This document shows positions 1 through 6,082 of a stretch of 11,698 bases of DNA, in pieces. The stretch is from contig JAPOSJ010000142.1 in assembly GCA_026709745.1 (NCBI GenBank), positions 1 to 11,698 of the forward strand, read 5' to 3'. How positions within the stretch are numbered: the first letter of the stretch is position 1; each line of letters opens with the position of its first letter. The notes under the pieces were generated by a model. The model was not told where the DNA came from. It searched no databases and worked only from the letters and a program-made list of their open reading frames with translations. The translations under genes and the position numbers were made by a program. Source of the stretch: Candidatus Dadabacteria bacterium (GTDB lineage Bacteria > Desulfobacterota_D > UBA1144 > Nemesobacterales > Nemesobacteraceae).

Positions 1-208
1 CCTAAAAAGAAGCCTGAAATTTTCCCCTTCTTACAGGGCCCCTGTTTCCCCGAAATGTTTTAACGTTTATCCGGCAGGTTGGTTAAATTATCTTAGATAA
101 TGTCTGGTAACCTGTCTTTGCAAAAAAAAAGGAATTTTACTTTGCAATCAATAAATGTGAGAACCCAGGATAATGGAGTCTTTAAAAGATTGCTGAATTA
201 CCACCTAT

Positions 209-214
209 GGAGGG
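209..214 (+). promoter_or_regulatory. Ribosome binding site favouring an internal GTG start of the alkyltransferase
   Basis: GGAGGG lies five bases upstream of an in-frame GTG at 220. The upstream in-frame ATG at 100 has no recognisable Shine-Dalgarno sequence and directly follows an in-frame TAG at 94-96. Seen directly; that translation starts at 220 is an inference. Confidence 0.55.
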
Positions 215-219
215 ATATT

Positions 220-774
220 GTGGTTAACACAAAAGAAGTATCCTCTAGGGAAAAGAAAAAAATCAGGACCGGTATGCGTATTGTCTACGGAGTTCACTCC
301 ACCCCATTTGGAAAATGCCTTGTAGGGATCTGCGAAGAAGGTATATGTCACATGAGTTTTTTCCGGGCAGATACAAAAACCCATCTGGAAGAATTCAGCA
401 AGGTGTGGAAGAATCCGGAGAACCAAAGAGATGACCGAGAGATTGCTAAAGCATTACGTAACTTACTGTCCTCACCGGGGAAGCGGCCGCTGGTGATACT
501 GCTCCTTGGAACACATTTTCAGCTCAAGGTATGGGAAAAGCTGATGGAGGTCCGCGAAGGTGAGACCTTGTCCTATTCAGATCTTGCGGAGTCGGTGGGA
601 GTACCCAATGCCGTAAGAGCCGTCTCAAATGCCGTGGCGGGGAATCCAGTTGCTTACCTGGTGCCTTGCCACCGTATCATAGGAAAGGCAGGGGACCTTC
701 ACGGCTACCGCTGGGGGCTTGACGTGAAAAGGGCGATTCTTGAGTACGAAGGGGTTAACCTAGTCCCGCGGTGA
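220..774 (+). CDS. ogt: Methylated-DNA--[protein]-cysteine S-methyltransferase (O6-alkylguanine repair)
   Basis: Suicide DNA-repair enzyme that moves the alkyl group from O6-alkylguanine (and O4-alkylthymine) to its own cysteine. The C-terminal half carries the family hallmark VPCHRIIG, with the acceptor Cys at residue 190 when counted from the ATG at 100, or 150 counted from the GTG at 220. Before it come the DNA-binding helix region (SYSDLAESVGVPNAVRAV, with the Arg finger) and NAVAGNP; after it comes the conserved GYRWGLDVKRAILEYEG. The N-terminal ribonuclease-like domain starts near IVYGVHSTPFGKCLVG, as in the C-terminal domain of Ada-type proteins. The reading frame is open back to an ATG at 100 (224 residues), but a strong ribosome binding site points to GTG 220 (185 residues, a typical Ogt length). 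Residues just upstream (WRDIVVNTKEVSSREKKK) resemble the linker that follows the AraC-type helix-turn-helix in Ada-like fusions, so the extra N-terminus may be a remnant. The gene converges on aguA, 24 bases away. Function is secure; the start is not. Confidence 0.9.
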   Translation: MVNTKEVSSREKKKIRTGMRIVYGVHSTPFGKCLVGICEEGICHMSFFRADTKTHLEEFSKVWKNPENQRDDREIAKALRNLLSSPGKRPLVILLLGTHFQLKVWEKLMEVREGETLSYSDLAESVGVPNAVRAVSNAVAGNPVAYLVPCHRIIGKAGDLHGYRWGLDVKRAILEYEGVNLVPR

Positions 775-798
775 TTAACTCCCTATGGTTTTGTGAGG

Positions 799-1854
799 TC
801 AGCGAACAGGCTCTTCTTTTGTCATGCAGTGAATCGCTCCGAATCCCCACACAAGGTCAACGCAGTCAATTCCAACGACATGTCTTTTTGGGAAAAGTTC
901 TGACAGTATACCGAGCGCCTCGGAGTCTTTCGGATCGTCATAAACTGGAACAAGAACTTTTTCATTTGAGATGTAGAAATTGGCGTAAGTTGCAGGAAGT
1001 CTTTCACCGTCGAAAAAAAGCGGCGATGGCATTGGGAGGGGAATAATCTCAATTTTTCCTCCGTCCTCCAGCCTTAGCTTTTGGAGTATCTCAAGGTTTT
1101 CGCGAAGCGGGCGGTAGTTTGGGTCTTCAGGGTTGCTCTCAAGGCATAAGACGACCGTGGCAGGATCCGTAAACCTGCATATGTTGTCAACGTGGCCGTT
1201 TGTGTCATCTCCTTCTATGCCTCCGTTGAGCCAGAGAACGTTCATTGCGCCGAAATACTCGGAGAACACTGCCTCGTAGTCGTTTTTCTCGAGAAAAGCA
1301 TTCCTTGCCTGTTTGTCCGTGCTTAGAAGACACTGCTTAGTCGTGATTAGGGAGCCCTCTCCGTTTACGTCTATGCTTCCGCCCTCAAGAATGATTTTCT
1401 TTCCAAGGCGCGCGGGGGTTTCCGAGTCGAGATGAAGAATCCTGGCCACAAATCCCGGAACCAAGTCATCGTTTTCCCAGTCCGGGTACTTTGCCCATCC
1501 GTTAAACCCGAAATCAAGGACGCTCAGCTCCTCGCAATCATTCTTTGCGAAAAAGGGACCGGAATCCCGTATCCAGGATCTGTCTGTGAAGCACTCGTAG
1601 AACTCCACGTTGGCAAGATCAGTTAACTCTTCCCTGAGAAATCCCTCGGCCCGTTTTCGTGTTTCTCCGGAGTCAGTCACTATTCTTACTTTCTCCGATT
1701 CCGAAAGATGGCTTACGATTTCACGGTAAACTCTCTTGATCCGCGAGAATTTCCCTGGCCAGTCGCTTTCATTCTGAGGCCACACAAGCCAGGTGGCTTC
1801 GTGACGTTTCCACTCAGCAGGAAGCCTGTAGCGAACCGCCGCAGAATTACTCAA
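799..1854 (-). CDS. aguA: Agmatine deiminase
   Basis: Hydrolyses agmatine to N-carbamoylputrescine and ammonia in the cytoplasm, a step in making putrescine from arginine. The 351-residue protein has the penteins' features: an N-terminal LPAEWKRHEATWLVWP, the WIRDSGP motif at about 94-100, EGGS at 157-160, GIEGDDTNGHVDN with His221, and the C-terminal catalytic Cys343 in the GAIHCMTKEEP block. The usual GGG before the IHC is GFG here, a mild deviation next to the active site. The start is TTG at 1854. It lies two bases after the aguB stop codon and has no clear Shine-Dalgarno, so it is probably expressed by translational coupling to aguB. The next gene partner, N-carbamoylputrescine amidase, makes agmatine the most likely substrate rather than peptidyl-arginine, although the two families share the fold. 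Length is normal and no lesions are visible. Confidence 0.93.
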   Translation of the reverse strand: MSNSAAVRYRLPAEWKRHEATWLVWPQNESDWPGKFSRIKRVYREIVSHLSESEKVRIVTDSGETRKRAEGFLREELTDLANVEFYECFTDRSWIRDSGPFFAKNDCEELSVLDFGFNGWAKYPDWENDDLVPGFVARILHLDSETPARLGKKIILEGGSIDVNGEGSLITTKQCLLSTDKQARNAFLEKNDYEAVFSEYFGAMNVLWLNGGIEGDDTNGHVDNICRFTDPATVVLCLESNPEDPNYRPLRENLEILQKLRLEDGGKIEIIPLPMPSPLFFDGERLPATYANFYISNEKVLVPVYDDPKDSEALGILSELFPKRHVVGIDCVDLVWGFGAIHCMTKEEPVR

Positions 1855-1856
1855 TT

Positions 1857-2753
1857 TCAGGTACCGGAATCATTGTCGATAAATCTTTGCCGAAGCTCGG
1901 AGTAGGCATCAATTCTTCGGTCCCGAAGAAAGGGCCAGTTCCTTCTGATCTCCTCAAGCTTCCGAAGATCAATGTCGGCCAGTATGACTTCTTCTTTCTC
2001 GCCGGAGGCCTCACAGATCACATCTCCCTGAGGGTCACACACAAAGGAATTTCCCCAGAAATCTATTCCACCCCCGTTTTCTCCCGATTCCTCGAATCCC
2101 ACCCTGTTCACAGCCGCTACGTAGATTCCGTTTGAGATAGCGTGGGCGCGCTGAATCGTTTTCCATGCTTCAAGTTGAGTGTTTTTCGAGAGTTCATCCT
2201 CGTCCGTGCGCCACCCTATGGCACTCGGGTAGAAAATGATGTCCGCTCCCTTGAGCGACACTATGCGTGCGGCTTCGGGATACCACTGGTCCCAGCAGAT
2301 AAGTGTGCCTATCTTCGCAAAGCTGGTTTCAAAGCAGGAAAACCCCGTGTCTCCGGGGGCAAAGTAGAATTTTTCAAAATAGCCCGGGTCATCCGGTATG
2401 TGCATCTTTCTGTAAATACCGGATATCTCTCCCGAGGTATCTATAAGCGCAAGGGAGTTGTGATACACACCGGAGGCCCTTTTCTCAAAAAGCGGACACA
2501 CGATGAAAACCCCTCTTTTTTCTGCTTCCCTGCAGAATCTGTCTGTTGTGGGTCCGGGGATGGGTTCGGCGAGGTCAAAGCAGTCTGTGTCCTCAGACTG
2601 GCAAAAGTACCTAGTGAGAAAAAGCTCAGGAAGACAGACAATGTTCGCTCCGAGTGCAGAAGCTTTTTCTACATTTACTATGGCTTCCTTCAGGTTTTCT
2701 TCTCTGTCTTTGTGCGCCCGGTTCTGAACAAGGGCGACTTTAAAGCTGTTCAT
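1857..2753 (-). CDS. aguB: N-carbamoylputrescine amidase (nitrilase superfamily)
   Basis: Cleaves N-carbamoylputrescine to putrescine, CO2 and ammonia, completing the agmatine route begun by the aguA product. The 298-residue protein is a single nitrilase/C-N hydrolase domain with the full Glu-Lys-Cys triad: Glu43 in CLPELF, Lys116 in YRKMHIPDDP and Cys153 in LICWDQWYPEAAR. The W-D-Q-W-(Y/F)-P-E-A-A-R block and the KMHIPDDPGYFEKFYF stretch are typical of the AguB group rather than of beta-ureidopropionase or general nitrilases. The ATG start at 2753 begins directly at the first beta strand. The best upstream purine run (GGGAG) is about 13 bases away, so its ribosome binding site is poor. It is the first gene of a two-gene operon; its TGA lies two bases before the aguA TTG. 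A candidate promoter lies 50 to 80 bases upstream of the start. Confidence 0.93.
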   Translation of the reverse strand: MNSFKVALVQNRAHKDREENLKEAIVNVEKASALGANIVCLPELFLTRYFCQSEDTDCFDLAEPIPGPTTDRFCREAEKRGVFIVCPLFEKRASGVYHNSLALIDTSGEISGIYRKMHIPDDPGYFEKFYFAPGDTGFSCFETSFAKIGTLICWDQWYPEAARIVSLKGADIIFYPSAIGWRTDEDELSKNTQLEAWKTIQRAHAISNGIYVAAVNRVGFEESGENGGGIDFWGNSFVCDPQGDVICEASGEKEEVILADIDLRKLEEIRRNWPFLRDRRIDAYSELRQRFIDNDSGT

Positions 2754-2805
2754 GCGAATACGATAACTCCCAAAGGCGGAGAATAAAAGAATATGGAACA
2801 GCTTC

Positions 2806-2835
2806 TAAATAAGGCTTTTCGATTTATTTTGTAAA
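2806..2835 (-). promoter_or_regulatory. Candidate sigma70-type promoter for aguBA
   Basis: Read on the minus strand, TTTACA (plus 2835-2830) and TATTTA (plus 2811-2806) are separated by 18 bases. Transcription would start near 2799, giving a leader of about 45 bases. The same bases can be read as a weak A+T-rich hairpin: CAGCTT 2799-2804 pairs with AAGCTG 2835-2840, and AAATAA 2807-2812 with TTATTT 2824-2829. Pattern match only, with no experimental support. Confidence 0.35.
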
Positions 2836-2884
2836 AGCTGATTTTCCAACTATCTTATGAGAAAAGTAGGGTCAGGAGGACGAC

Positions 2885-3241
2885 ATGGTGGATATCCACA
2901 CCGGAGGATACCTCTGCGGCGTCAGATACAAGGCTGCCGGTCCCATGCGCTCAGTGATTGCCTGCCACTGAACGCAGTGCCGCAAAGACATACGGCCACC
3001 ATACGCCCATGACCTTGGTACCCCGTGCCAACCTCATTTTCGAGTCTGATGAGACCCTCATCTGGTTCAAGTTTTCCAATTTGCCTAGACGCGGGTTCTG
3101 ATGAGGTTGCGGCGGCAATCCGTTCTGGGAACCGGTGGGCGAGGGTCGCGTCTCGATTGCTGCCGGCACCCTAGATGGCGAATCAAGAGTAATATCTACA
3201 CTTAGGACGCCGGTGATTACTACGACCTTCCAGATCTTTAA
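2885..3241 (+). pseudogene. Decayed GFA-family (CENP-V/Mss4-like, glutathione-dependent formaldehyde-activating) gene
   Basis: No intact reading frame spans this interval, but three adjoining frames together spell a GFA-domain protein of about 118 residues. From the ATG at 2885 comes MVDIHTGGYLCGVRYKAAGP, then VIACH, then TGA at 2969-2971 where the family has the second Cys of CHCxxC, then TQCRK. After one surplus base (near 2987) the next frame gives TYGHHTPMTLVPRANLIF, then LPRRGF, then two TGA codons at 3099-3104 where the zinc-binding FCxxCG motif begins, then GCGGNPFWEPVGEGRVSIA and AGTLDG. A third frame holds the C-terminal DAGDYYDLPDL ending in TAA at 3239-3241. The first zinc Cys is Tyr (GGYLCG for GGCLCG) and a residue is missing in CGVRY. 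The ribosome binding site AGGAGG at 2874-2879, five bases before the ATG, survives. With several independent lesions, including three zinc ligands, this is a relic rather than a functional gene. The family assignment rests on remembered consensus blocks. Confidence 0.85.
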
Positions 3242-3275
3242 GCGAGCGATTATACTAATTAGGTAGCTGAGCAAA

Positions 3276-4037
3276 ATGTACGAATACGATCTTCTTTCCT
3301 TGGTCCTGCTTTTTTTCACAGGTGTTCTGGCTGGAGTAATAAACGTGATGGCGGGCGGCGGAAGCAGCATAGTGCTTCCCATGCTCATATTCCTTGGAAG
3401 TGATCCCACTGTTGCAAATGGAACAAACAGGATAGCGATTCTGTTTCAGAATTTCTTTGCGACTCTTTCTTTCAAAAAAGAGGGCCTTTCCGACATAAAA
3501 ACCAGCGTCAGGCTCGCGGCTTTCACCCTCCCTGGTGTTCTTGTGGGAGCTTTCGCTGCGGTGCGGGTTGGAGATGAGCTTTTCGAGAAAATTCTTGCCG
3601 TCGTGCTTATCTTTGTCTGCGTCTCTTTTTTTCTTAAAATTGATTCCTTCGGGAAACTGTTGGGCAGGAGCGAAGGAGAGGGGCAGAGATGGATTCTTTA
3701 CCTGGCACTTGTGCTTATAGGTTTTTACGGAGGTTTTATTCAGGTCGGCGTGGGGATTTTCATAATGGCGGTTTTTTACCATCTCATGGGAGCCTCTCTC
3801 GCCAAGGTAAACGCGCACAAGGTGATTGTGGTGCTTTTCTACACGATTCCCGCAATCCTCATATTTTTGCTAAGCGACAACATAATCTGGTTCATAGGTA
3901 TTTGTCTTGCCGCCGGAAACTCGGTCGGCGGATGGTTCGGCGCCACCTTTTCTGTAAGGGGTGGTGAAAAATACATAAGGATGGCTCTTGTTGTCGCCGT
4001 CGGACTTATGGCCCTTAAGCTTCTCGGGGTATTTTAG
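3276..4037 (+). CDS. TSUP (TauE/SafE) family membrane transporter
   Basis: Integral inner-membrane protein of 253 residues, the normal size for the TauE/SafE family, whose characterised members export sulfite, sulfoacetate or other small organic sulfur or carboxylate anions. The two family repeats are visible. The N-terminal one is GVLAGVINVMAGGGSSIVLP followed by GSDPTVANGTNRIAILFQNF. The second, at about residues 150-190, contains GFYGGFIQVGVGIFIMAVF and the KVNAHKVIVV stretch. Hydrophobic segments suggest about eight membrane helices. The ATG at 3276 follows an in-frame TAG at 3264-3266, so no longer start is possible in this frame; the ribosome binding site is weak. It begins 34 bases after the end of the GFA relic and its TAG stop overlaps the TAA of the convergent ABC gene by four bases. 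Substrate cannot be read from sequence, and no sulfur-metabolism neighbour helps. Confidence 0.88.
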   Translation: MYEYDLLSLVLLFFTGVLAGVINVMAGGGSSIVLPMLIFLGSDPTVANGTNRIAILFQNFFATLSFKKEGLSDIKTSVRLAAFTLPGVLVGAFAAVRVGDELFEKILAVVLIFVCVSFFLKIDSFGKLLGRSEGEGQRWILYLALVLIGFYGGFIQVGVGIFIMAVFYHLMGASLAKVNAHKVIVVLFYTIPAILIFLLSDNIIWFIGICLAAGNSVGGWFGATFSVRGGEKYIRMALVVAVGLMALKLLGVF

Positions 4038-6070
4038 GTGCTTGGTAAATTTCCTGTGCTGGAGCTCGGGAGGGCGTCCGGTGCCGTTTTTCTCAGAAAT
4101 TCGTGCAGAGTATTGTAGATGTTCTTGTTCTGAATCAGCTTCTCATGAGTTCCCTGCTCCACTACTTCTCCCTTATGGATCACTATTACTTTATCCACGT
4201 TCTTCAGGGTTGAGAGCTTGTGGGTTATAATCAGTCTTGTCTGAGAGCTTGTGGTGCTGTTTATCAACTCCTGTATTCTTTCTTCAGTTTCCGCGTCTAG
4301 GTGAGAAGTCGCTTCGTCCATTATAAGAAACTTCGAATTTTTCCTGACCGCTTTTTCAATCGATCGGGCTTGGGTCTCTCCCGAAGAAAGCTTTGTGGTC
4401 TCGGCAGCCGGGCCATCCCTCTCATCCGATACGTCCTTTTCGAACAGAAACAGGTCTTGGAAAATGGCGGTTATGTTCGAGCGCAGGTACCTGTTTGACA
4501 GTTCCTCGATGTCTGTGCCGTTAAAGAGAATCTTTCCCCTCTGGGGTTTGTAGAATTTGAGGATCAGGTTCACGATGGTCGTCTTCCCCGCTCCAGTGAT
4601 TCCCACAAGGGCGGTGCTCTCTGCGGGTCTTACTGTGAAAGATGCGTCCTTGAGCACCCATTCACTCTCATTATACGAAAACCACACGCCCCGGAACTCA
4701 AGAGAGCCTTCGGTTTTTGTGGGCACCAGAGACCCGCTTACCTCAGGTTCTTCCGCCAGCGTGTCATAGAGGTTCTCTGAGGCTGCAACGGCTGACTGGA
4801 AGACATTGAATTTTTCTGAAAGTTCCTGAATAGGCCTGAATATCATCCTCACGTAGTAAAGAAACGCGAGCAGGGCTCCTAGGGACAGGTCAAGGTTCAT
4901 GACCCCGATTGCCCCGTACCAAAGGATTACCCCGGTTGCTGCTATGCCCACATATTCTATGCAAGGGCGGAAAATCACGTAGACCCAGAGCTGCTGTATA
5001 TTGGCCCTGTAGTTTTCCATATTTACCTTCCAGAATTTCTCAAAATTTCTTTTCTCCTTTCCGTAGAGTTTAAGGAGCACTATTCCCCTCATGCTTTCCG
5101 CGACAAAAGCGTTAAGTTTGCCTATGGTTCTTCGGATCTCTCTGTATACCAGTCGAAGTTTCATTCGGAAGATAGAAACCGTGAAAGCAAGGAAGGCCGT
5201 AAGCGCGACGATTATAAGTGTGAGCCCGACATTCATCCTGAACATGATCACTAGGATGCCGATTATGATTATGATGTCCTTTATGAAGTGTATGAGGACT
5301 GAGGTGTACATCTCGTTTATGGCGTTAACGTCGTTTGTGACGCGGGTGGTTATACTGCCCACAGGGTTTCGGTCGAAATACTGCTGGGGAAGTGAAAGTA
5401 TATGGGAGAGGGTATGGTTTCGCATGTCGTGCATTATTTTCTGGCCCGAGTAGTGAAGAATATAGGTAAAAGAAGAGGTGAAGATAAAAATTCCAACCAC
5501 CGATAAAACCACATATAAAACGAGAGTCTTAAGCCTTTCTATCTGTTTTGAGCGAAGAAGCGAAACTTCCCCTTTAGGCAGTGACTCAAGGTCTGAGTGA
5601 GCCAGAAATGCGGCCCCTTCGGTTTGCTCAAACAGGGCGGAGTTTCGGGCTATTATTCCCAGAACCTCCTGTTTGTCAGTTCCTTCAAACTCCCCGGGTC
5701 TGACCATAATATATTTTGTCTCGGAAAACAGGACGCCCGAGCGCTCAATTCTGTCTTTTTCCGAGGAGGAGAGCTTTGAGAAATCGACAAGAAATTCTCC
5801 GTCCGCAAGGGCAAACCTGGATTCTTTTCCGAGTCCCGAGAGTGCTCGCTTCGTTTTTTCCCCTCCTTCAGCCTTGCTCCATGTAGGATAAATATAGTCA
5901 TCGACCGCGACTTTGATGAGGTATGGAACAGTGATTTCAAGTGCTGCGGTGGCGATCATCAGAAGAAGGGACAGGGCGAAGTAATCTCTGTACTTTCCCA
6001 AAAATCCCAGAATCCACCCCATGATCTTAAGATCGTAAGTTGATTTCCTGTTTCTCTCAAGATCGCTCAT
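4034..6070 (-). CDS. ABC exporter half-transporter, larger subunit with canonical Walker B (MdlB/TM288-like)
   Basis: Fused membrane and ATPase half-transporter, 678 residues, inner membrane. The first membrane helix is near 29-52. A soluble insert of about 115 residues (roughly 62-178) follows and should face the periplasm. The remaining helices lie up to about 410 and the nucleotide-binding domain from about 455. Motifs: A-loop Tyr in VWFSYNESEW, Walker A GITGAGKT (490-497), Q-loop Gln538, signature LSSGETQ (561-567, departing from LSGGQ), Walker B FLIMDE with catalytic Glu586, D-loop SHLD, switch His617. Only 23 residues separate the Q-loop Gln from the signature, against 56 in its partner, so most of the helical subdomain including the usual ENI and GERG stretches is missing, without a frameshift. 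It pairs with the upstream gene, whose TGA overlaps its ribosome binding site. Export substrate unknown; lipid, peptide or drug are all possible. Confidence 0.9.
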   Translation of the reverse strand: MSDLERNRKSTYDLKIMGWILGFLGKYRDYFALSLLLMIATAALEITVPYLIKVAVDDYIYPTWSKAEGGEKTKRALSGLGKESRFALADGEFLVDFSKLSSSEKDRIERSGVLFSETKYIMVRPGEFEGTDKQEVLGIIARNSALFEQTEGAAFLAHSDLESLPKGEVSLLRSKQIERLKTLVLYVVLSVVGIFIFTSSFTYILHYSGQKIMHDMRNHTLSHILSLPQQYFDRNPVGSITTRVTNDVNAINEMYTSVLIHFIKDIIIIIGILVIMFRMNVGLTLIIVALTAFLAFTVSIFRMKLRLVYREIRRTIGKLNAFVAESMRGIVLLKLYGKEKRNFEKFWKVNMENYRANIQQLWVYVIFRPCIEYVGIAATGVILWYGAIGVMNLDLSLGALLAFLYYVRMIFRPIQELSEKFNVFQSAVAASENLYDTLAEEPEVSGSLVPTKTEGSLEFRGVWFSYNESEWVLKDASFTVRPAESTALVGITGAGKTTIVNLILKFYKPQRGKILFNGTDIEELSNRYLRSNITAIFQDLFLFEKDVSDERDGPAAETTKLSSGETQARSIEKAVRKNSKFLIMDEATSHLDAETEERIQELINSTTSSQTRLIITHKLSTLKNVDKVIVIHKGEVVEQGTHEKLIQNKNIYNTLHEFLRKTAPDALPSSSTGNLPST

Positions 6071-6075
6071 CTATA

Positions 6076-6082
6076 CACCTCA
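6076..6082 (-). promoter_or_regulatory. Ribosome binding site overlapping the upstream stop codon
   Basis: On the minus strand TGAGGTG (plus 6082-6076) contains the stop codon of the 571-residue ABC gene and a GAGGTG ribosome binding site five bases before the ATG at 6070. This arrangement favours translational coupling and equal production of two subunits of one complex. Confidence 0.7.

Noticed and set aside
33..45. The short inverted repeat ACAGGG-C-CCCTGT near the left edge.
   Set aside because: Six-base arms with a one-base centre cannot form a hairpin, and it is far from any convincing promoter. Chance is a sufficient explanation.
2142..2786. A 214-codon plus-strand open frame.
   Set aside because: It is the antisense shadow of aguB, whose catalytic triad is intact on the minus strand.
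3048..3063. The short inverted repeat GATGAG-ACC-CTCATC as a hairpin.
   Set aside because: It lies inside the GFA relic where the bases encode the family-like SDET-LIW stretch, and no T run follows, so it is not a terminator.
2969..3104. TGA codons at conserved cysteine positions of the GFA relic might encode selenocysteine.
   Set aside because: Substitution of Cys by in-frame TGA is the classic selenoprotein signature. Here, however, two TGA stand in tandem, one of them not at a Cys position, the first zinc Cys is already Tyr, and at least two frameshifts break the gene. Decay explains everything; no selenocysteine insertion hairpin was recognised after the TGA codons.
2951..3409. A 152-codon open frame on the minus strand spanning the aguB to TauE/SafE gap.
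   Set aside because: Its composition (proline-, serine- and arginine-rich, no domain pattern) is that of a shadow. It lies opposite the GFA relic and the true start of the TauE/SafE gene.
3255..3818. A 187-codon minus-strand open frame.
   Set aside because: It lies antisense to the TauE/SafE gene, whose plus frame has clear family motifs and membrane segments; the minus product has none.
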